Part shown: piece after piece, positions 35,951-64,000 of the stretch
How the letters are laid out: each line of letters opens with the position of its first letter
Numbering within the stretch: position 1 is the first letter of the stretch
Assembly: GCA_030267565.1 (NCBI GenBank)
Contig: BRXU01000005.1
Span: 5,422,001-5,486,000, forward strand
Reading direction: 5' to 3'
Origin: Pleodorina starrii
Taxonomy: Eukaryota; Chlorophyta; Chlorophyceae; Chlamydomonadales; Volvocaceae
DNA length: 64,000 nt
Position numbers and translations under genes: made by a program
Notes under the pieces: model-generated
What the model was told of the DNA's origin: nothing
Databases searched by the model: none
Seen by the model: only the letters and a program-made list of their open reading frames with translations

Positions 35951-37260
35951 TGCTGATGGACGACCCCGAGCATATCCCGGTTACTTGGTGAATTAGCGCT
36001 TAAAGTATAAGTCGTGGGGGCAGGCGGCGAAGAAACGGACGAGCTGGCAGAGGCACAGATGATGGCAGCAATCTCCACGCAAATGTTGTCAGTGTCGGTG
36101 ATGACCCACCGGAGCCGATGGGATTGGCCAGTGAAAATGTTTCGTTTGCAAGCCTCTTTGGCATTGCCGTGGAGTCGCGTGCGACGAAGCGGGAAAGGCG
36201 GACACCGGCGAACGCCGGCTCCTCCCCCTCGTCATATATACAGGAGCGCAACCATCTGTCGCCGTGACACAGGGCGGAAACGAGGAGGAGGTCGTGGAGG
36301 AGGCGGGCTTAGCCGGCGGGAAGGTGGGGATGCGTGGTGCTGGGGTGTGAATTCCACCCACACCCAAGCTCCAGGCGATTAATGCCGTACGTGAATGCCG
36401 TGGAGGGTCTGGTTGTTGTGGAGGAGGCGGGGGACGAAGGTCGGTGTTGTTGCAGGGTGGCTATCTTATATTGCTGAGTATCTACGGCCAGAGATACTCT
36501 TGGCTCAGAAGCGCTGAGAGTATCTGTCAGGATCTGTATAGGATGGGATTTTCCCGGCTAAACACGGCCCCGGGAGATATCATGCCCACCTGTGAGGCCG
36601 GATGATCTAAACCTTCAGCTTTTTGCACGGCAAAAGTATCTTCAGATTTCCAAACTTTTCTCCCGAATATATATCCATATCTTAAGATAGCCACCCTATG
36701 TTGTTGTGGGAGAATAAATCGTCCACGCAGGAAGCGGCAGGGATGGCGGCAGGGCGTAAGGGCGGGTGCGTTTGGATGAGGGGAAGCGGGCTGCGGGGAG
36801 ACGCGGTTACGTTGATTCAAGAATTCGGACTCGAACGAGGCGAGGAAGAGGCTGGCGATGAAGGGGGCGGCGGAGATGCCCATGAGGATGCCGCAAATAA
36901 ACTGGGCGGACCAGGGCGGGGCCGAAAGCGATGAACGTGGAGGAGAGGAGGGAGATAAGCGGGTCGAGAAAATTGTGAACCTTGAAGACGCGAGTAGCTG
37001 TGCAGCCGTCGTGGCTGCCGGAGTATGAGAGCCCAGGGTAAAGGGTGTAGAAGATGACACGGTGGGTCGATTGGCTTGGCACGGGGTTTGGTGGGATTGG
37101 GGGCGGGGGTGACGACACGGATGTGGGGGTTGGAAGGAAGACATCGGCTGAGGAGAGCGCGCAGTAAAGGTGGAGACGAGCGAGGAGGTGCGCGTGGTGA
37201 GGGAGGTTGGTATAGAGGCGTTCAAATTCGGAGGCTTGGCTGGGGTGCAGCGGCACGGGC
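35950..37260 (-). pseudogene. Penelope-like element reverse transcriptase, frameshifted
   Basis: Minus-strand blocks appear in the order of Penelope-like reverse transcriptases. FERLYTNLPHHAHLL (motif A region) is near 37,180-37,230 and LLSSTFIAFGP near 36,920-36,950. GILMGISAAPFIASLFL (motif B region) is near 36,838-36,897, followed by thumb-like EEPAFAGVRLSRF (36,184-36,233) and NIFTGQSHRLRWVITDTDN (about 36,080-36,146). The blocks lie in different frames and a MITE interrupts the region (36,453-36,698), so this copy is dead. No GIY-YIG endonuclease or clear YxDD box was found. Penelope-like retroelements (Naiad, Chlamys, Coprina types) are known in green algae; which branch this belongs to is open. 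Confidence 0.7.
36453..36698. mobile_element. hAT-type MITE (246 bp) inside the Penelope-like relic
   Basis: Starts CAGGGTGGCTATCTTA and ends TAAGATAGCCACCCTA. These are 16-bp terminal inverted repeats with one mismatch that fit the hAT end rule (YAGGG). An exact 8-bp target duplication TGTTGTTG flanks it (36,445-36,452 and 36,699-36,706). There is no coding capacity, so it needs a hAT transposase supplied elsewhere. It is younger than the Penelope-like element it splits. Confidence 0.9.
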
Positions 37261-38487
37261 GTGGTTGTAGTAGCCGGCATTGTAGGCGGCGATAAGCTGG
37301 GGACCGACCGCCTTTCTTGGAGGAGAGGCAGAACCATCCAGGGCTCGCGCCAGGCAAGCACTGGCTCCACATAGAGTGTGGTGAAGATGAGGACGACGGC
37401 CCGCAGAACAGCGGTGATGACGAGGTCGCTGATACGGTAGCGGTGGAGGGGCAGTTTTGAGAGCAGGCGAGGCCCATGAAAGGGGAGAGGGCCACCTAGT
37501 ACACGGGGCCCGCGAGAACAAGCGCAGGGCGAGGGCTGGCAGAGGGCGGGAGGGCAAGGGGCGGGAGGCCGCCGGAGGGCGACGACGGCACTACATTTCT
37601 GCGTTACAAGACGACTGGGATAAACACCTACATACATTTTGTTGAGTTTTCCATAAACATCTCGCTCTAAGCATACCTCGATAAACACGTCTCGATAGGC
37701 ACAACGCCGTTCATCGATGCTGAACAATGATATGGATGGGTTTGCCTTCATTTGTCCTGTTCGCTTCCGCTACAGTGCACGGCCAGCTGGCCGGAAGAGT
37801 AGTGCCCAATATTGAAGGTAATAAACAACGAAGAGCGTACGGAAGCCATCCAGGTTCCAGCCACACACATAGCTAGATCGCATACTGCACCCGTCCACCC
37901 ACCAAAGAAGAAAGACGGCAATGACATGCATGTGCGTGCATAAGGGTGCATATGCGCAGCGTTGGCACATATGGCCGGCATACACACATCAAAGACCCTT
38001 GCTCTTGTATTACGCCTCCGAGCCAGCCATGTCTTAAAATAGACACTACTTGTTTCATAATCAACTAACAAAAATAACAACCAACCAGCGAGTGCTGTGC
38101 ACTTCAGCGCAGAGAAGCAAGGAACGGAAAAATATACTCTGAAACCCAAAACTTCAACACAAGCACGCACGCACGATGCGTTTCTAGCTTCAAGCCAGCC
38201 AGCGCGCTACGCGTGCAGGTCGGCGGCGGCAGTTTAGAGTGAGACACGTATCGGTAATAACAGCACAATTCTTGAGAGCTTCTGACGAAGCTTGCTTTTA
38301 TAATACTTTGCTAAAGGCACAACGATTGAGGAGATGCGCGTTACGGCAGACGGCGGGGCTCGCTGCGTATATGAAAATAAATAGTGCGGGTCGTCGATGT
38401 GCACGTGGGATGTACGTATGGGGCCGGATCCCAATCCAAGCAGCAGTATGCAAGGTTAGCCCACTAGTTACGAGCGGCGGGCCCTGC
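37261..38487. other. Upstream part of the Penelope-like relic and 3' flank of gene B
   Basis: Minus frames to 37,751 may contain more of the Penelope-like element (HRYRISDLVITAVLRAVVL), but I cannot align them to known blocks. From about 37,750 the sequence is the presumed 3' flank of gene B with no other gene recognised. Confidence 0.4.
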
Positions 38488-60307
<21,820 letters not shown>

Positions 60308-60791
60308 CTAAATGAAAGGGTAGGTACATACATTTATGGAAACACTGAGTGAGAGTTAAACGGCTCTTCTGAATGCACTGCTGCTATTCTTATTTACGTA
60401 CCTGCGAACACTTGTTCGCCAGAAGCACACTAACTTTCTTCATGGCATTCCACTGACATACATCGAACAATTATCCGGATTGCAAAGAAGGGGGTATGAT
60501 TGTGCGGGCACACAGCAGCCGATCGTTGAGGCCAGTTGAAGCAGAAGCCCAGCAAAGACTTGTATCGATTATATGACTGCGCAATCGACTCTACATAGTT
60601 GTTTACCGATGCCTTTCGATTTACGAAAGTTAGCAATGTAAGCCGTACGCATGTACGGTTGTGCGTGAGCGTCATTATTTGTTCCGGTTGATTTTCCCCT
60701 ACTTTTATTTTGTTCCTTTTGCTTGACTGAGGCGGTTCATGAGCCTTCGGGTTCGTTTGAACCGTACGAGCTCACTGAAGCTTGCTTGTAA

Positions 60792-60836
<45 letters not shown>

Positions 60837-61780
60837 TTGTTTCCTCCTCTGAAACGTAAGTCTGCGAAAATGTTGCTGACGTTCGTCCTAAAGTTTTGTA
60901 TTCTCAGGGTTTGTTTTCCCCGTTCGTGTTGTTTTCACGTTCTAACAATAGCATCATAATTGTGAACTCGTCTTGTTTTCAAACTACTGCACAAAAGATA
61001 TTCCACCTGAAAAAAGTGGTCCCTGGGCACCGCGTGGGGCCCATACATGAATTAGGCCGCACTTACGCTCACGCTGTACTGCTTTTCTGAAACGCGACGG
61101 AAAATTTTCCTACGCTACGGTCCCTTTGGCCCCTTCTTCGTTGACCCCCTCGGCCCCTCCTCAGCCTCCTCGGCGTCTCCTTGGCCCCCTTGGTCCCTAC
61201 CGGTATTTGGTCCTGTTACGGTATGGCTTTCTTGGCACCTGTTATGCCCTTCTGCCCCTTCGTCTTGAGTGCCAACGGCGCACTCAGCCCATGCCTCGGC
61301 CCCCTCAGGCCTCCCTCAGCTCCATCTGCCCCTTCTCAGCCTCCTCGGCAACTCCTCGGGCCCCTTGGCCCCCTCTTGGCCCTCTCGTCGTACGGTTACA
61401 CTGTAGGTATTATATGCGTATATAGGTATAATAACGTACGCATATTATACGTGTAATATTTTCGTCGGTTGTGAAAGCAAACATACATACAAGAATACGA
61501 ACAAATAGCAGAAAGCATACCATGCCCTACCGTACCCTCAGGGCGGGGAGCATGGCTCAGGAAAGGGGTTAGGGCGTCAGCAGCGGGGAGCGAGAGTAAT
61601 GGGGAAGTTGAATGTCATGGGGAGGTGCAAAGCAAGGGTAGAGCTAGCGGTGGCGAGGGGTAGAGCGGTCGCTCATCACGCAACTTTCAAGTAATTGTCG
61701 GGGTTTCATGACCCCAAAATGAATTTCTCCATGGCCGCGCGACTTGGAAACGACAACCCTAAACAATGTAGTCCTCCATT
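60308..61780. other. Upstream region of gene B; no gene recognised
   Basis: 60,405-60,680 shares short blocks with the region upstream of gene A, so the duplication includes some upstream DNA. A 14-unit (CAT)n lies at 60,791-60,836. A C/T-rich low-complexity stretch with 'cctcggccccctc' words runs from 61,110 to 61,390. Confidence 0.5.
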
Positions 61781-61988
61781 TGCATATTTCTTGTGCTAGC
61801 TGATGGAGTGCTCGGCGTACGACGATATCCGCCAGGATTTTACCTCCATCCCTAGGCAGGCCCTAGGTGTCAACTTAGGCGACTGCGTTCCTCCGCCTAT
61901 GCTTTCTGTTACGTGCGCGGACAATCAACGCGGTTTAGCTGAATTAGTTCACAACATTTGGGTTCGGCGGTCATCTATGCTAGTTTGA
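61780..61988 (+). pseudogene. Possible LINE ORF2 C-terminal fragment
   Basis: A plus-strand frame reads MECSAYDDIRQDFTSIP and ends in a stop at 61,988. The pattern 'EC-x-x-YDDIRQ' resembles the conserved tail after the zinc knuckle in some LINE ORF2 proteins. It is short and without other support. Confidence 0.3.
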
Positions 61989-62494
61989 ATGTTTGCTCAT
62001 TTCCCCTGTCTTCGTTGTGATCCTGCTTTAGCTTTTCGCTTGGCGACCTAGTTCTTAGTTCCTTTTGACTTGCCTATTTTTGCGGCCCATGTCGTAAGCC
62101 ACTGCGGCTCTTTGCAAAGGCGGAGTAGTTTCTTCCAACCTAAATGCACCCCGCGTACTCTGCTCCTGTGCACCCGGCACGATGCACGCCGCGCCGCGCC
62201 ATTAGCTGTAGTAACCCCGGAACGAAATGAGCCAGCCGTTCCCTTCGGAGCCTCAACAAGATCGCTTCGAAGAGGTTCAAGCAAGACCGAACGATTCGCC
62301 AGCCAACCGCTAAGCGGCTGTGACTTACCGCCCCTTCCATAAAAGAGGGACCCTGTCAGCTGCTCAAGCTACCACCCTACCACCACCCCGTTGACGACCC
62401 CCCGGCCCTGCCAGCTAGCCGCCGCCCATCAATGCAAACGCCTCGGGCGGCCAGGGACGTCCGGCGTAACGCGGCCCCAGGCTTCAGGTGGCGC
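61989..62494. other. Downstream flank of the 62.5-kb gene
   Basis: A minus frame (62,048-62,284) containing WKKLLRLCKEPQWLTTWAAK looks protein-like but I do not recognise it. No splice junction ties it to the neighbouring gene. Confidence 0.3.
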
Positions 62495-63421
62495 TCAGCA
62501 CCACAGCAGCAGCCCATCACGCTCCGGATCCGTCGCGGACCGCTGCGTCAGGCTCACGCAAGCGGAACTACCGTCGGCCTGGGCCCCTGCAGGATCCAGG
62601 GCACTCAGCAAAGCCACCTTCTCCCTTCCCCCCGGCTTGCGTGTGTTCGCGAGGAAGTCCATGAGCCGCCCAAGCCGGGCGGCGTCGGCGTCCGAGTCGG
62701 GCAGCAGCTGCAGGCCGTGCCGGAAGCGGCGCTGCGGCTCAAAGTCTTCGCGGTAGTAGTACTTGCGGGCCACGGCGGCGTCGGCGCTGAAGGGGGGGGG
62801 GAGGGGCCGGAAAGCGTACGCGGCGGGGCGGAGCATGAGTGGGGTTCCACAGTCGGCACTGATTTATGAGCGCAGTGCGGACAGGCCGAGAAAGCTAGAG
62901 GCAGAGCATACACATCACGACGCAGCGGGGAGAAGAGCAGAAGATATGCGCGCCCCAAAGGTGCACGCCCCAAGGGTGCACAAGTGTTCGCATACGCCGA
63001 CAGGTTACCAAACCCCTCCGGAATCCCAAAAGAGGACGGCCCGCCACCGCACGCAACGAAACCCGACAGCGACCCCGAGCGCAATCCGGTGTCCTCACCT
63101 GTCCAGCTGTGTCCTCGCCGCCACGTCCGCCATGGCCTCGCACCGCACCCGGCACACATACTCGTCGCCTTTCTCGCCGCGGCTCAGCAGCCGGAACGCC
63201 AACCTCACAGGCGGACCCCCGCCTCCTCTTGGACCGCCACCGCCGCTCCTCCCCCCCGCCGCGCCGCTCCACCCAAGCTGCTTCTGCTGGCGGTGGTGCG
63301 GATGCTGCTGAGGATCGGAGCCCAGGCCGCCCCGCGTAAACACGCCGCCGTAGAGGTCGCCGCCGGAGGCCCCAGCCTCGCCGGCAGCCGCAGGCGGCGG
63401 CGCGCCGGCTGTCGTGTGCAT
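62495..63421 (-). CDS. Unknown two-exon protein, 204 aa
   Basis: Exon 1 is 63,099-63,421 and exon 2 is 62,495-62,786, joined in phase by AG|GTGAGG and TTCAG|C, giving ...TQLDSADAAVARK. The N-terminal half is Gly/Ala/Pro/Gln-rich and probably disordered. The ordered part runs from PPVRLAFRLLSRGEKGDEYV through RCEAMADVAARTQLD to YYYREDFEPQRRFRHGLQLL and a C-terminus ending DGLLLWC. I do not recognise a family. Start at Met 63,421 is tentative; further 5' exons are possible. GC-rich third positions and a clean splice pair support a real gene. Confidence 0.55.
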
Positions 63422-64000
63422 ATGATAGCACGGTTGGGAGCAGGGGATTCTTTAGGCAAATAGGAAATTGCAAGGACGGGTTCCCCACAGCACTCGTTGA
63501 TGTGCAGTTGTGCGGCATGAAGGATACTTAGCACACAGCGCCACAGCGCTTTTTTGAGGTTGGATTGACGCCAGCGGCGACCTTACTGGCATACGCGGCA
63601 CTAGCGGCAACGCGCCGTAACACCTGGGGGAACACACCGGGGCAGTCGTGTCGCAGGACTAACCGTCGCGGCATACCGCAGACGACGCTGGTGCGGCACA
63701 CGAAAAGCCCGTTGCTGCAAAACCCCAACCCAGCCAGCGGGCCCGACCCACAAAATCCCTGCCGCTTTCCTTGACCCAACCCTCGACGTCCCCGAGCCTA
63801 CATTTCAACGAGTCCCGGCAAGCCAGCCGCCCTCCCCCTTTTTCCCAACGTCCGCAGGATTCCCTGTTTCGTTTACCCCCCCACCACCACCACCACCACC
63901 ACCACCACCACACTCTCACCCATCCACAACCTCCAGCCACGACTTGGGTTTGTGGGTGTTGCAACCGGTGGTACCCTCGACGCACCCCGCTCCTTACCAC
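63422..64000. other. Upstream flank of the 62.5-kb gene; (CCA)n repeat
   Basis: A (CCA)n microsatellite lies at 63,880-63,911 and gives a poly-Trp frame on the minus strand that is an artefact. No other feature is recognised. Confidence 0.5.

Noticed and set aside
36807..37751. A 314-codon minus frame as an intact membrane protein gene
   Set aside because: Recognisable reverse-transcriptase blocks switch among frames in this interval, so the long frame is a chance opening in a GC-rich relic.

Overview
The window looks like nuclear DNA of a chlorophycean (volvocine, Chlamydomonas-like) green alga. It is GC-rich, its genes are cut by many short GT-AG introns, and it is packed with retroelement debris and long perfect trinucleotide microsatellites. 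I see no bacterial operon, CRISPR array, rRNA or intact tRNA gene. The taxon is an inference from gene style; no species-level marker is visible.

Layout. Positions 1-19,000 are mostly repeats. They hold an inverted-repeat copy at the left edge, a degenerate 5-bp satellite (1.3-2.1 kb), a 411-bp duplicated block (3.2-5.7 kb), a DIRS-like reverse transcriptase relic (6.2-7.3 kb), the 5' half of a LINE with ORF1, endonuclease and promoter-like repeats (8.6-12.3 kb), a 16-bp GC minisatellite (13.6-14.25 and 16.08-16.33 kb), two nested terminal-inverted-repeat elements with a SINE inside the second (14.58-15.94 kb), and a 241-bp miniature LTR element (17.56-17.80 kb). Positions 19,106-34,030 and 38,488-60,307, both on the minus strand, are two head-to-tail paralogous receptor-like protein kinase genes (A and B). 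I resolved 21 exons in each, with the same exon order and intron phases. Both encode a long ectodomain, a proline/serine-rich stalk, one membrane helix and a tyrosine-kinase-like (TKL) cytoplasmic kinase. Between them lies a frameshifted Penelope-like reverse transcriptase (36-37.3 kb) with a hAT-type MITE inside it. Beyond gene B there is a small two-exon gene of unknown function (62.5-63.4 kb, minus).

How the parts interact. Gene A reads through as a 1,646-residue protein. Gene B is open through every exon (1,654 codons), but its first exon has lost the start codon present in A and an in-frame stop lies directly upstream. Its introns have taken a 5.9-kb LINE, two LINE 3' stubs, a SINE and a TIR element, so B spans 22 kb against 15 kb for A. 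Five LINE insertions share one 3' end that runs into (ATT/TAA)n. All have target-site duplications (two with mismatches), so most of the long AAT microsatellites here are retrotransposon tails rather than slippage at random sites.
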